A stretch of DNA of 64,000 bases, from positions 62,001-126,000 of the forward strand of contig NZ_LXKN01000005.1 of NCBI RefSeq assembly GCF_001692325.1. The letters are read 5' to 3'. The stretch is from Rhizobium sp. AC27/96 (GTDB lineage Bacteria; Pseudomonadota; Alphaproteobacteria; Rhizobiales; Rhizobiaceae). Positions 1 to 9,147 of the stretch are shown piece after piece. Every line of letters starts with the position of its first letter. The stretch's first letter is position 1. A program made the translations under genes and the position numbers. The notes beneath the pieces were generated by a model that made no database searches, was not told where the DNA came from, and saw only the letters and a program-made list of their open reading frames with translations.

Positions 1-266
1 TCGGCGAAATCGGCGGTTCGGCTGAAGAAGAAGCCGCACAGTTCCTCAAGGACGAAGCCAAGAAGGGCCGCAAGAAGCCGATGGTCGGCTTCATCGCCGG
101 CCGCACGGCACCTCCCGGCCGCACCATGGGCCATGCTGGCGCCGTGATTTCCGGCGGCAAGGGCGGCGCGGAAGACAAGATTGCGGCGATGGAAGCGGCA
201 GGCATTCGCGTGTCGCCGTCGCCGGCGCGTCTCGGCAAGACGCTGGTGGAAGTCCTGAAGGGCTGA
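1..266 (+). CDS. sucD: Succinyl-CoA synthetase alpha subunit, 3' end only
   Basis: This is the C-terminal part of the ADP-forming succinyl-CoA ligase alpha subunit, which with SucC interconverts succinyl-CoA and succinate in the TCA cycle. The open frame runs in from the window edge in frame 3 and stops with TGA at 264-266. It reads [14 protein letters not shown], then [19 protein letters not shown] and a glycine-rich [11 protein letters not shown] stretch, all typical of the SucD C-terminal ligase domain. The gene is cut only by the window edge. It lies 177 bases upstream of sucA on the same strand, the usual alphaproteobacterial order sucCD-sucAB. Confidence 0.95.
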   Translation, partial: GEIGGSAEEEAAQFLKDEAKKGRKKPMVGFIAGRTAPPGRTMGHAGAVISGGKGGAEDKIAAMEAAGIRVSPSPARLGKTLVEVLKG

Positions 267-443
267 GCCTACCTATAGCAAGACCCGGACGGGGAGCGGC
301 AAACGCCCATCCCGTCCGGCCTTCCAATTCGCAAGTGCAGATGTGCGGTCCAAGAGGGCCGCTGACGAAATAGGGTCGCCGGACGTCCATAAGCCGGCAA
401 TGCAAACAAGTCGGGAGGCGGACGAAGGCGTCCGCATATCACC

Positions 444-3428
444 ATGGCAAGGCAAGAAGCCAACGAGCAATTTCAGATCACTTCGTTCCTGGACGGCGCG
501 AACGCTGCTTATATCGAGCAGCTCTACGCGCGCTACGAGGACGACGCATCGTCGGTATCCGACGAGTGGCGGTCATTCTTCAAGGCGCTGGAAGACAGCC
601 CCGGCGATGTGAAGCGGGCGGCCAAGGGCGCTTCGTGGCAGCGCAAGAACTGGCCGATCCCGGCAAATGGCGAGCTGATCTCCGCCCTCGACGGCAATTG
701 GGGCATCGTCGAAAAGGCCATCGAAACCAAGGTCAAGGCCAAGGCGGAAGCCCAGGGCAAGCCGACCGATACCGCAGACATCCTGCAGGCGACGCGCGAT
801 TCCGTCCGCGCCATCATGATGATCCGCGCCTATCGCATGCGCGGCCACCTGCATGCCAAGCTCGACCCGCTCGGCATCGCCGCTCCGGTCGAAGACTACA
901 AGGAACTGTCGCCGGAAGCCTATGGCTTCACCGAGGCTGACCTCGACCGCAAGATCTTCATCGATAACGTGCTCGGCCTCGAATATGCGAGCGTGCGCGA
1001 AATGATCGAGATTCTCGAGCGCACCTACTGCTCGACGCTCGGCGTCGAATTCATGCACATCTCCAATCCGGAAGAGAAGGCCTGGATCCAGGAGCGCATC
1101 GAAGGCGTCGACAAGGGGATTGCTTTCAATCCCGAGCGCAAGAAGGCGATCCTGCAGAAGGTCATCGAAGCCGAAGGCTACGAACAGTTCCTCGACGTCA
1201 AGTTCAAGGGCACCAAGCGTTTCGGCCTCGACGGCGGTGAATCGCTGATCCCGGCGCTGGAGCAGATCCTGAAGAGCGGCAGCCAGCTCGGCCTCCGGGA
1301 AGCTCTGTTCGGCATGGCCCATCGCGGCCGCCTGAACGTGCTTTCGCAGGTCATGGGCAAGCCGCATCGCGCCATCTTCCACGAGTTCAAGGGCGGCTCC
1401 TACGCACCGGACGAAGTCGAAGGCTCGGGCGACGTCAAGTACCATCTCGGCGCCTCCTCGGATCGCGATTTCGACGGCACCAAGGTCCACGTTTCGCTGA
1501 CGGCCAACCCGTCGCATCTGGAAATCGTCAATCCGGTCGTCATGGGCAAGGCCCGCGCCAAGCAGGACATGGGCGCCACCCTCTGGGACGGCGATATCAT
1601 TCCGTTGTCCGAACGCGCCAAGGTCGTGCCGTTGCTGATCCATGGCGACGCGGCTTTCGCCGGCCAGGGCGTGGTTGCCGAAATCCTCGGTCTGTCGGGT
1701 CTGCGCGGTCATCGCGTCGCCGGTACCATGCACGTCATCATCAACAACCAGATCGGTTTCACCACCAATCCGGCCTTCTCGCGCTCGTCGCCCTATCCGT
1801 CCGACGTCGCCAAGATGATCGAAGCGCCGATCTTCCATGTGAATGGCGACGATCCGGAAGCCGTCGTCTATGCGGCCAAGGTTGCGACCGAATTCCGCAT
1901 GAAGTTCCACAAGCCGGTCGTGATCGACCTGTTCTGCTATCGCCGCTACGGCCATAATGAAGGCGATGAACCGTCCTTCACGCAGCCGAACATGTACAAG
2001 GTCATCCGCGCCCACAAGACGGTGCTGCAGCTCTATTCGCAGCGCCTGATCAGCGAAGGCGTGCTGACCGAGGGCGAAGTCGAAAAGATGAAGGCCGACT
2101 GGCGCGCTCATCTCGAGGAAGAGTTCGAGGCCGGCCAGCATTACAAGCCGAACAAGGCCGACTGGCTTGACGGCGAGTGGTCGGGCCTGCACACGGCAGA
2201 CAATGCCGACGAGCAGCGCCGCGGCAAGACCGCCGTGCCGATGAAGACGCTGAAGGAGATCGGGCGCAAGCTGTCGGAAATCCCGGCTGGCTTCCACGCG
2301 CACCGCACCATCCAGCGCTTCATGGAAAATCGCGCCAACATGGTGCAGACCGGCGAAGGCATCGACTGGGCCATGGCGGAAGCCCTGGCATTCGGCGCGC
2401 TTGTCGTCGAAGGCCACAAGATCCGCCTCTCTGGCCAGGATTGCGAACGCGGCACCTTCTCGCAGCGTCATTCGGTTCTCTACGATCAGGAAACCGAAGA
2501 GCGCTACATTCCGCTCGCCAACCTGTCGCCGACCCAGGCCCGCTACGAAGTCATCAACTCGATGCTTTCGGAAGAGGCTGTCCTCGGCTTCGAATACGGC
2601 TATTCGCTGGCCCGCCCGAATGCGCTGACGCTCTGGGAAGCCCAGTTCGGCGATTTCGCCAACGGTGCGCAGGTCGTCTTCGACCAGTTCATCTCGTCCG
2701 GCGAACGCAAGTGGCTGCGCATGTCCGGTCTCGTCTGCCTGCTGCCGCATGGCTATGAAGGTCAGGGTCCGGAACACTCTTCCGCCCGCCTCGAGCGTTA
2801 TCTGCAGCTCTGCGCCGAAGACAACATGCAGGTCGCCAACGTCACGACGCCGGCGAACTACTTCCACATCCTGCGCCGTCAGCTGAAACGCGACTTCCGC
2901 AAGCCGTTGATCCTGATGACGCCAAAGTCGCTGCTGCGCCACAAGCGCGCCGTGTCGAGCCTTGCGGAGATGGCGGGGGAAACCTCCTTCCATCGCCTGC
3001 TCTGGGACGATGCGGAAGTGATCAAGGATAGCCCGATCAAGCTGCAGAAGGACAACAAGATCCGTCGCGTCGTCATCTGCTCGGGCAAGGTCTATTACGA
3101 TCTGCTGGAAGAGCGCGAAAAGCGCGGCATCGACGATATCTACCTGCTGCGCATCGAACAGCTCTACCCGTTCCCGGCCAAGGCGCTCATCAACGAGCTC
3201 AGCCGCTTCCGCAATGCGGAGATGGTCTGGTGCCAGGAAGAGCCGAAGAACATGGGCGCATGGTCCTTCATCGATCCTTATCTGGAATGGGTACTTGCCC
3301 ATATCGATGCCAAGTACCAGCGCGTTCGCTACACCGGCCGTCCGGCCGCCGCCTCGCCGGCGACGGGCCTGATGTCCAAGCATCTGTCGCAGCTTGCGGC
3401 GTTCCTCGAGGACGCGCTCGGCGGTTGA
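444..3428 (+). CDS. sucA: 2-oxoglutarate dehydrogenase E1 component
   Basis: The 994-residue thiamine-diphosphate-dependent E1 decarboxylates 2-oxoglutarate and passes the succinyl group to the lipoyl arm of SucB. The length is normal for alphaproteobacterial SucA. The N-terminus has the E1o-specific ITSFLDGANAAYIEQLYARY segment that precedes the E2-binding region. Other hallmarks are GMAHRGRLNVL, the ThDP/Mg motif GDAAFAGQG...NNQIGFTT in mid-protein, RRYGHNEGDEP, and LLPHGYEGQGPEHSSAR in the C-terminal transketolase-like half. The ATG at 444 fits the family N-terminus, although no strong Shine-Dalgarno sequence is visible. A 1003-codon open frame on the opposite strand (573-3584) is a codon-bias shadow. 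Confidence 0.98.
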   Translation: MARQEANEQFQITSFLDGANAAYIEQLYARYEDDASSVSDEWRSFFKALEDSPGDVKRAAKGASWQRKNWPIPANGELISALDGNWGIVEKAIETKVKAKAEAQGKPTDTADILQATRDSVRAIMMIRAYRMRGHLHAKLDPLGIAAPVEDYKELSPEAYGFTEADLDRKIFIDNVLGLEYASVREMIEILERTYCSTLGVEFMHISNPEEKAWIQERIEGVDKGIAFNPERKKAILQKVIEAEGYEQFLDVKFKGTKRFGLDGGESLIPALEQILKSGSQLGLREALFGMAHRGRLNVLSQVMGKPHRAIFHEFKGGSYAPDEVEGSGDVKYHLGASSDRDFDGTKVHVSLTANPSHLEIVNPVVMGKARAKQDMGATLWDGDIIPLSERAKVVPLLIHGDAAFAGQGVVAEILGLSGLRGHRVAGTMHVIINNQIGFTTNPAFSRSSPYPSDVAKMIEAPIFHVNGDDPEAVVYAAKVATEFRMKFHKPVVIDLFCYRRYGHNEGDEPSFTQPNMYKVIRAHKTVLQLYSQRLISEGVLTEGEVEKMKADWRAHLEEEFEAGQHYKPNKADWLDGEWSGLHTADNADEQRRGKTAVPMKTLKEIGRKLSEIPAGFHAHRTIQRFMENRANMVQTGEGIDWAMAEALAFGALVVEGHKIRLSGQDCERGTFSQRHSVLYDQETEERYIPLANLSPTQARYEVINSMLSEEAVLGFEYGYSLARPNALTLWEAQFGDFANGAQVVFDQFISSGERKWLRMSGLVCLLPHGYEGQGPEHSSARLERYLQLCAEDNMQVANVTTPANYFHILRRQLKRDFRKPLILMTPKSLLRHKRAVSSLAEMAGETSFHRLLWDDAEVIKDSPIKLQKDNKIRRVVICSGKVYYDLLEEREKRGIDDIYLLRIEQLYPFPAKALINELSRFRNAEMVWCQEEPKNMGAWSFIDPYLEWVLAHIDAKYQRVRYTGRPAAASPATGLMSKHLSQLAAFLEDALGG

Positions 3429-3671
3429 GGGGTTGCGCGATGACACGTTTTCGTTTGAAAATCGCGTCGTCGCGCTCCAGCCTTCCGCAGGATGCGACGG
3501 GGGAGAAGATGGCAGCCATGCAGCAATACGCCACCTATCGCCTGCACGAAGCAGATGCCCGATCGGCCGCCGCCGGTTGGGCAATTGCTGCGCATGGCGC
3601 TATTCGTTCCCCGGCCATCTGTCGCCGGAATTCCATCCAAACTCATAATGACGAAAATCAGGATCTGAACA

Positions 3672-4904
3672 ATGGCCACTGAAATCCGCGTTCCTACCCT
3701 CGGCGAATCCGTCAGCGAAGCGACCGTCGGTACCTGGTTCAAGAAGGTCGGCGACGCCATCAAGGCCGATGAGCCGCTTCTCGAGCTCGAAACCGACAAG
3801 GTAACGATCGAAGTTCCGGCACCTGCGGCCGGCACCCTGTCCGAAATCGTTGCCCAGGCCGGCGAAACCGTAGGTCTCGGCGCGCTGCTCGGCCAGATCG
3901 CAGCCGGCAACGCCGCCGCCGCACCGGCTCAGGCTGCGGCGCCCGCCGCTCCGGCACCTGCCGCTGCCGCACCGGTTGCAGCGCCCGCCGTCTCCGCTCC
4001 GGCTTCCGCCATGCCGGCGGCTCCGGCAGCCGCCAAGCTGTTGGCCGAAAACAACATCTCCGCCGATCAGGTCGATGGCAGCGGCAAGCGCGGCCAGGTG
4101 CTGAAGGGTGATGCGATCGCCGCCGTTGCCAAGGCCGCCTCGGCGCCGGCCGCCGCACCGGCTGCTCCGGTCGCCGCGCGCGCGCCGACCGCCGTCGAGG
4201 ACGTCAGCCGCGAAGAGCGCGTCAAGATGACCCGCCTGCGCCAGACGATCGCCCGCCGCCTCAAGGATGCGCAGAACACCGCCGCCATGCTCACCACCTA
4301 TAACGAGGTGGACATGAAGGCCGTCATGGACCTGCGCAACAAGTACAAGGACATCTTCGAGAAGAAGCATGGCGTGAAGCTCGGCTTCATGGGCTTCTTC
4401 ACCAAGGCCGTCACCCACGCACTGAAGGAACTGCCGGCTGTCAACGCCGAGATCGACGGCACCGACATCATCTACAAGAACTACTGCCACATCGGCATGG
4501 CTGTCGGCACCGACAAGGGTCTGGTCGTTCCGGTCATCCGTGATGCCGACCAGATGTCGATCGCCGAAGTCGAGAAGGAGCTTGGTCGTCTGGCAAAGGC
4601 TGCCCGCGACGGCACGCTGTCGATGGCTGACATGCAGGGCGGCACTTTCACCATCACCAATGGTGGCGTCTATGGTTCGCTGATGTCCTCGCCAATCCTG
4701 AATGCGCCGCAGTCGGGCATTCTCGGCATGCACAAGATCCAGGAACGTCCGGTCGCCATCGGCGGTCAGGTCGTCATCCGTCCGATGATGTATCTGGCGC
4801 TCTCCTATGACCACCGCATGGTCGACGGCAAGGAAGCGGTGACCTTCCTCGTGCGCGTCAAGGAAAGCCTGGAAGATCCGGAACGTCTGGTTCTCGATCT
4901 CTAA
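3672..4904 (+). CDS. sucB: Dihydrolipoyllysine-residue succinyltransferase (E2 of 2-oxoglutarate dehydrogenase)
   Basis: This 410-residue E2 transfers the succinyl group from SucA to CoA and forms the structural core of the complex. Domains in order are a lipoyl domain (about 1-77) with the lipoylated lysine K43 in [12 protein letters not shown], a long Ala/Pro-rich linker (about 78-118), a peripheral subunit-binding domain (about 119-155), a second Ala/Pro linker, and the catalytic acyltransferase domain (about 180-410). The active-site motif DHRMVDG has H381 and D385. The E3 gene lpdA lies 2.7 kb downstream on the same strand. An AGGA ribosome binding site precedes the ATG. Confidence 0.98.
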   Translation: MATEIRVPTLGESVSEATVGTWFKKVGDAIKADEPLLELETDKVTIEVPAPAAGTLSEIVAQAGETVGLGALLGQIAAGNAAAAPAQAAAPAAPAPAAAAPVAAPAVSAPASAMPAAPAAAKLLAENNISADQVDGSGKRGQVLKGDAIAAVAKAASAPAAAPAAPVAARAPTAVEDVSREERVKMTRLRQTIARRLKDAQNTAAMLTTYNEVDMKAVMDLRNKYKDIFEKKHGVKLGFMGFFTKAVTHALKELPAVNAEIDGTDIIYKNYCHIGMAVGTDKGLVVPVIRDADQMSIAEVEKELGRLAKAARDGTLSMADMQGGTFTITNGGVYGSLMSSPILNAPQSGILGMHKIQERPVAIGGQVVIRPMMYLALSYDHRMVDGKEAVTFLVRVKESLEDPERLVLDL

Positions 4905-4915
4905 GGAGCTGGATC

Positions 4916-5665
4916 ATGTCGACATGGCCCATGCGGACGCTGCGCGGATTGATGTGCGCCGTTGCCGCATGGATGCCGTCATCCGCCGGTGCGGGTGATC
5001 TCGACATTTCCAAGCTCAGCAGCAATCTCGATCTGGCGTCGCTCGGCGACGCCGATCTTGCAGCCCGGTCGATCTCCGTCCTTCGCATCGGCAATGTCGC
5101 ACTGACCTCCGGCCGCATCGTTGCCAGCGACCCGCTGGTCGAGCCGGAGCGTTCGGCGCTCGCCAGAACCGTGACCCCGGGCGAATATCCCGTGACGCTC
5201 TTCGGAGCCTTCGGCCGTATTGCGGCTGCGAGCATGCGATTTGCCGAGGGCAGACCGGTGCGCTGGGAGCTGGCCGTGATCCCGGGTCAGGATATCAATT
5301 CGCTGAAAGGCGACGAGTTCTTCGGCTATCCGGTCGATGCCGGTCTCGGTTGCTATATGGATGCCGATACCTATGCTCTCATTCAGGAGCGGGAAAAGCA
5401 GGTCCAGGCGGAGAAATCGACATCCGATATCAATTATTACGACGATGTCCTGGCGCCGGAGCTGGAGGCGAACAAAGACGATTATGCCATGCACCGGCCG
5501 ATATCGGGAAAGCACGGCAATGTCGCCATCTTCTCCAGCGGCTGGGGTGATGGTTTCTATCCGGTCTTCTGGGGTCTCGATGCCGGCGGAAGGCCGCTGG
5601 TTCTGTTTACCGATTTCGGCGTTACCGAGAATGCCGACGGTCGACGCGAGCCGGGAGGTCAATGA
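4916..5665 (+). CDS. DUF4241-like protein, probably exported
   Basis: A 249-residue protein of unknown function. The N-terminus (about residues 1-27, ending in SSAGAGD) is hydrophobic enough to be a signal peptide. The C-terminal part reads IFSSGWGDGFYPVFWGLDA then GRPLVLFTDFGV, the pattern I associate with DUF4241, in which a Gly-rich strand pair is followed by a short acidic loop. It starts 11 bases after the sucB stop behind a good AAGGAG ribosome binding site and overlaps the next gene by four bases, so it is probably co-transcribed with sucAB. That position says nothing certain about function. The family call is from memory of the motif and should be treated as moderate. Confidence 0.7.
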   Translation: MSTWPMRTLRGLMCAVAAWMPSSAGAGDLDISKLSSNLDLASLGDADLAARSISVLRIGNVALTSGRIVASDPLVEPERSALARTVTPGEYPVTLFGAFGRIAAASMRFAEGRPVRWELAVIPGQDINSLKGDEFFGYPVDAGLGCYMDADTYALIQEREKQVQAEKSTSDINYYDDVLAPELEANKDDYAMHRPISGKHGNVAIFSSGWGDGFYPVFWGLDAGGRPLVLFTDFGVTENADGRREPGGQ

Positions 5666-6189
5666 TCATGCCGGCTGACCGCATGATGACACGATTGGCG
5701 GCTTCATGCTGCACGGCGATGGCTTTTGCCGTGGCTTCATTGCCTGCACATGCGGACGAATGCGTGCAGGAAAAAGCCGTTTACGTTGATATGGACAATG
5801 CCTACGAGCTTCGTTTCGAGCCCATGGGCTCGGAATCGGCGCTCAGCAACAGGTTCAAGCTGACCGTGCGCAATACTGCCGTCGTCGCCGATGGCATTGT
5901 CATGCGCACCGACGATCAATTGCGCGCGGACGGCCGGATCATGTTTGCATGTCCGGAAGGCGATGTGACCGGGGCTGATCTCAGAGCCTGCACCGTCTGG
6001 CAGGGCATGGTCTACGCCTCCGATCTCAAGGGGCATATTCGCGTGCTGCCGGCCGAAGGCGAAAGCGCGGCGGACCGGCTCTTCCTGCCGGCACTCGGCC
6101 CCTCGATCCAGAAGTCGTCCCTCTGGGGCGAAGGCAAGGCAACCGTTGCGCCCTGGGATGTCCTCAGCCTGAAAGGATGCGGCCAATGA
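5662..6189 (+). CDS. Small secreted protein of unknown function
   Basis: A 175-residue protein not recognised as a known family. The N-terminus has a Sec-type signal: a basic start, the hydrophobic run LAASCCTAMAFAVASL, and a likely cleavage after PAHA (about residue 31). The mature part has four cysteines (in DECVQ, FACPEG, RACTVW and KGCGQ), suggesting two disulphides in the periplasm. The start codon overlaps the upstream stop as ATGA. An alternative ATG lies at 5668. The 3' end overlaps the following SDR gene, also as ATGA. The tight coupling suggests it works with the DUF4241-like protein upstream, but this is inference. Confidence 0.75.
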   Translation: MIMPADRMMTRLAASCCTAMAFAVASLPAHADECVQEKAVYVDMDNAYELRFEPMGSESALSNRFKLTVRNTAVVADGIVMRTDDQLRADGRIMFACPEGDVTGADLRACTVWQGMVYASDLKGHIRVLPAEGESAADRLFLPALGPSIQKSSLWGEGKATVAPWDVLSLKGCGQ

Positions 6190-6941
6190 CCGACGATACA
6201 CCTGTTCTTCTCGTCACCGGCGGCAGCCGCGGCATCGGCGCCGCGGTTTGCATTGCCGCCGCGCAGCATGGCTGGGCGGTTGCGGTCAATTACGCATCCA
6301 ACAAGGATGCGGCCGAAGCCGTGGTAGAGACCATCCGCCAAGCGGGCGGCGAGGCCATTGCGATTGCCGGCGATGTCGGCAAGGCCGAAGACATCAAATC
6401 CATCTTTGCCCAGGTCGACGCGCATTTCGGCCGCATCGACGGCCTGGTCAACAATGCCGGTATTGTCGGGGTTATCCAGCGCCTCGACGAAATGACGCCG
6501 GAGCGGCTGGACCGCATGTTCCGCGTCAATATCACCGGCTCGATGCTGGCGGCCGCCGAGGCCGTGCGCCGCATGTCGACCCGCCACGGCGGCAAGGGTG
6601 GCGTGATCGTCAACGTCTCTTCGCTGGCCGCTACCTTGGGCGGTGGCGGGCAGTATGTCGATTATGCCGCCTCGAAGGGCGCGATCGATACCTTCACCGT
6701 CGGGCTCGCGCGAGAAGTTGCGGCCGAAGGCATCCGCGTCAATGCCGTCCGTCCCGGCATCATTGATACCGATATTCACGCCGCCGCCGGCCTGCCGGAC
6801 CGGGCTCGCGACATCGCGCCGCAACTGCCGATGAAACGGGCGGGAACGGCCGATGAAGTCGCCGACTCCATCCTCTATCTCTTGAGCCCGCATGCATCCT
6901 ATATAACGGGTGCGCTGCTCGACGTGAGCGGCGGCCGCTGA
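6186..6941 (+). CDS. SDR family oxidoreductase
   Basis: A classical short-chain dehydrogenase/reductase of about 251 residues that should reduce or oxidise a carbonyl/alcohol substrate with NAD(P)(H). The dinucleotide-binding motif TGGSRGIG is at the N-terminus, NNAG follows in the middle, the catalytic Ser is in VNVSS, and the Tyr/Lys pair is in YAASKG. The PGIIDTDIH segment and C-terminal GALLDVSGG match fatty-acyl/sugar-type classical SDRs. I take the ATG at 6186 because it overlaps the upstream stop as ATGA and follows GAAAGGA; an in-frame ATG at 6177 lacks this. The substrate cannot be read from the sequence. Confidence 0.93.
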   Translation: MTDDTPVLLVTGGSRGIGAAVCIAAAQHGWAVAVNYASNKDAAEAVVETIRQAGGEAIAIAGDVGKAEDIKSIFAQVDAHFGRIDGLVNNAGIVGVIQRLDEMTPERLDRMFRVNITGSMLAAAEAVRRMSTRHGGKGGVIVNVSSLAATLGGGGQYVDYAASKGAIDTFTVGLAREVAAEGIRVNAVRPGIIDTDIHAAAGLPDRARDIAPQLPMKRAGTADEVADSILYLLSPHASYITGALLDVSGGR

Positions 6942-6959
6942 TCAGAATGGGTGGGTGAC

Positions 6960-7598
6960 ATGCAATATATTCTCGAATTCCTCGGCCTGATGGCTGTCTT
7001 CTCGATCTTCATCGTTGTTCCCGGTGCCGATTTTGCCGTGATCCTGCGCCAGAGCATCGTGCATGGCCGCCGCGCCGCCATGATGACCGGGCTTGGCATG
7101 GGCTTCTCTCTGCTCTTTCACATCAGCTACACCATTCTGGGTCTCGGCCTGATCGTGTCGCAATCATTGATGCTGTTCAGCATGATCAAATGGGCCGGCG
7201 TTCTCTACCTGGTCTATCTGGGCATCAAGTCCTTCCGCGAGCCGGGCTTCAAGGTGGCCGAAATCGAGATCACCGATGCGGACCGCAAGCCGGTCTCCGT
7301 CTGGCGTTGCCTGGCGACGGGCTTCATCACCAATGCGCTCAATCCGAAGCCGGTGCTGTTTTTCCTGTCGCTGTTTTCGACGCTCGTGCACCACGACACC
7401 CCGGCCTTGATCCAGTTCAGCTATGGCATCGGCATGGCTACGGCGCTCGTCGCCTGGTTTGCCGGCGTCTCCATCTTCTTCACCGTCAAGCCGGTTCGCG
7501 ATCGCTTCATCGCGTCGGGCAAATGGTTCAACCGCATCACCGGAGCGGCGCTCGTCGGCTTCGGCATCCGCCTCGCCCTGGCGCGGGCGGCCGACTAA
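6960..7598 (+). CDS. LysE family translocator (amino acid or small-molecule exporter)
   Basis: A 212-residue inner-membrane protein of the LysE/RhtB exporter superfamily. The hydrophobic profile gives about six membrane segments. The N-terminal signature VPGADFAVILRQSIVHGRR and the following MMTGLGMG are typical, as is NALNPKPVLFFLSLF in the middle. I prefer the ATG at 6960 (MQYILEF), preceded by GGGTGGG; an in-frame GTG at 6951 is the alternative. It is 18 bases after the SDR gene and 28 bases before lpdA. Transported substrate unknown. Confidence 0.92.
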   Translation: MQYILEFLGLMAVFSIFIVVPGADFAVILRQSIVHGRRAAMMTGLGMGFSLLFHISYTILGLGLIVSQSLMLFSMIKWAGVLYLVYLGIKSFREPGFKVAEIEITDADRKPVSVWRCLATGFITNALNPKPVLFFLSLFSTLVHHDTPALIQFSYGIGMATALVAWFAGVSIFFTVKPVRDRFIASGKWFNRITGAALVGFGIRLALARAAD

Positions 7599-7626
7599 CA
7601 GAGATATAAAACAAGGAAATTAAACC

Positions 7627-9033
7627 ATGTCCTACGATGTGATCATTATCGGAACCGGTCCCGGCGGCTATGTCTGCGCAGTCAAGGCAGCGCAGCTCGG
7701 CCTGAAGGTGGCGGTCGTCGAAAAGCGTGCGACCTATGGCGGCACCTGCCTCAACATCGGCTGCATCCCTTCCAAGGCGCTGCTGCATGCTTCCGAAATG
7801 TTCCACCAAGCGGGCCATGGCCTGGACGCGCTCGGTGTGGAAGTTGCCGCGCCGAAGCTGAACCTGGGCAAGATGCTGGCGCACAAGGATGCGACCGTAA
7901 AGTCGAACGTCGAGGGCGTCGCCTTCCTCTTCAAGAAGAACAAGATCGATGCCTTCCAGGGCACCGGCAAGATCGTTGCCGCCGGCAAGGTTGCCGTGAC
8001 GGCCGACGACGGCAAGGTCACCGAGATCGAGGGCAAGAACATCGTCATCGCCACTGGCTCGGATGTTGCCGGCATTCCCGGCGTGCCGCTCGAGATCGAT
8101 GAGAAGGTCATCATCTCGTCGACCGGCGGCATCGCGCTCGACAAGGTGCCGGGCAAGATGATCGTGGTTGGCGGTGGCGTTATCGGCCTCGAGCTCGGCT
8201 CGGTCTGGTCGCGCCTTGGCGCCAAGGTTACCGTTGTCGAATATCTCGACAGCATCCTCGGCGGCATGGACGGCGAAGTCTCCAAGCAGTTCCAGCGCAT
8301 GCTCGCCAAGCAGGGCCTGGAATTTCACCTGGGCGCCAAGGTTGTTGGCGTTGAGAAGTCTGGCAATGGCGCGAAGGTCACCTTCGAGCCGGTCAAGGGC
8401 GGCGACAAGGTTGTACTCGACGCCGATGTCGTGCTGGTCGCGACCGGCCGCAAGCCGTATACGGCTGGCCTTGGCCTGGAAGAAGCCGGTGTCGTGCTCG
8501 ATAATCGTGGCCGTGTCGAAATCGACGGCCACTTCAAGACCAATGTCGCCGGCATCTATGCTATCGGCGACGTCGTGAAGGGCCCGATGCTGGCGCACAA
8601 GGCCGAAGACGAGGGCGTGGCGCTGGCCGAAATCCTCGCTGGCCAGGCCGGTCACGTGAACTACGACGTCATTCCGAGCGTCGTCTACACCCAGCCGGAA
8701 GTTGCTTCCGTCGGGAAGACCGAGGAAGAGCTGAAGGCTGCGGGTATTGCCTACAAGGTCGGCAAGTTCCCGTTCTCCGCCAACGGCCGTGCCCGCGCCA
8801 TGCTGGCGACAGATGGTTTCGTCAAGATCCTGGCCGACAAGGAAACCGATCGGGTTCTCGGCGGCCATATCGTCGGCTTCGGCGCCGGCGAGATGATCCA
8901 CGAGATTACCGTTCTGATGGAGTTCGGCGGCTCGTCCGAGGATCTCGGACGCACCTGCCATGCGCATCCCACAATGTCGGAAGCGGTGAAGGAAGCAGCG
9001 CTTGCGACCTTCTTCAAGCCGATCCACATGTAA
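7627..9033 (+). CDS. lpdA: Dihydrolipoyl dehydrogenase (E3)
   Basis: This 468-residue FAD flavoprotein reoxidises the dihydrolipoyl arm of SucB with NAD+. The FAD-binding GTGPGGYV is at the N-terminus. The redox-active disulphide is C41/C46 in [14 protein letters not shown] second dinucleotide motif [12 protein letters not shown] binds NAD, and the C-terminal dimer interface carries the catalytic H447 and E452 in HAHPTMSE. An AAGGAAAT ribosome binding site precedes the ATG. Its place at the end of the sucAB run makes it the E3 of the 2-oxoglutarate dehydrogenase complex, though it may be shared with other complexes. Confidence 0.97.
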   Translation: MSYDVIIIGTGPGGYVCAVKAAQLGLKVAVVEKRATYGGTCLNIGCIPSKALLHASEMFHQAGHGLDALGVEVAAPKLNLGKMLAHKDATVKSNVEGVAFLFKKNKIDAFQGTGKIVAAGKVAVTADDGKVTEIEGKNIVIATGSDVAGIPGVPLEIDEKVIISSTGGIALDKVPGKMIVVGGGVIGLELGSVWSRLGAKVTVVEYLDSILGGMDGEVSKQFQRMLAKQGLEFHLGAKVVGVEKSGNGAKVTFEPVKGGDKVVLDADVVLVATGRKPYTAGLGLEEAGVVLDNRGRVEIDGHFKTNVAGIYAIGDVVKGPMLAHKAEDEGVALAEILAGQAGHVNYDVIPSVVYTQPEVASVGKTEEELKAAGIAYKVGKFPFSANGRARAMLATDGFVKILADKETDRVLGGHIVGFGAGEMIHEITVLMEFGGSSEDLGRTCHAHPTMSEAVKEAALATFFKPIHM

Positions 9034-9147
9034 GATCGGGCATTTAAGCTCGGTCGAATACTGGGATTGCAATGCACAAACGATGATGCGATGAACGGGA
9101 CACTCGTTCATCGCATCAGCGATCCGCTCCCATCCAGCGAAGCAAGC

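Noticed and set aside
573..3584. 1003-codon open frame on the minus strand opposite sucA, and similar long minus-strand frames opposite sucB, lpdA, the M16 gene, atpA, atpD and the aldehyde dehydrogenase
   Set aside because: They mirror genes with strong family motifs and reflect the G/C-at-third-position codon bias of a high-GC genome; none has a ribosome binding site or recognisable domain.
3394..3682. Short plus-strand frames in the gap between sucA and sucB
   Set aside because: They overlap the sucA end, have no family features, and the 243-base gap is better read as intergenic.
9067..9147. Upstream extension of the M16 peptidase to a TTG at 9067 or an ATG at 9091
   Set aside because: The extension would bury the signal peptide and has no good ribosome binding site.
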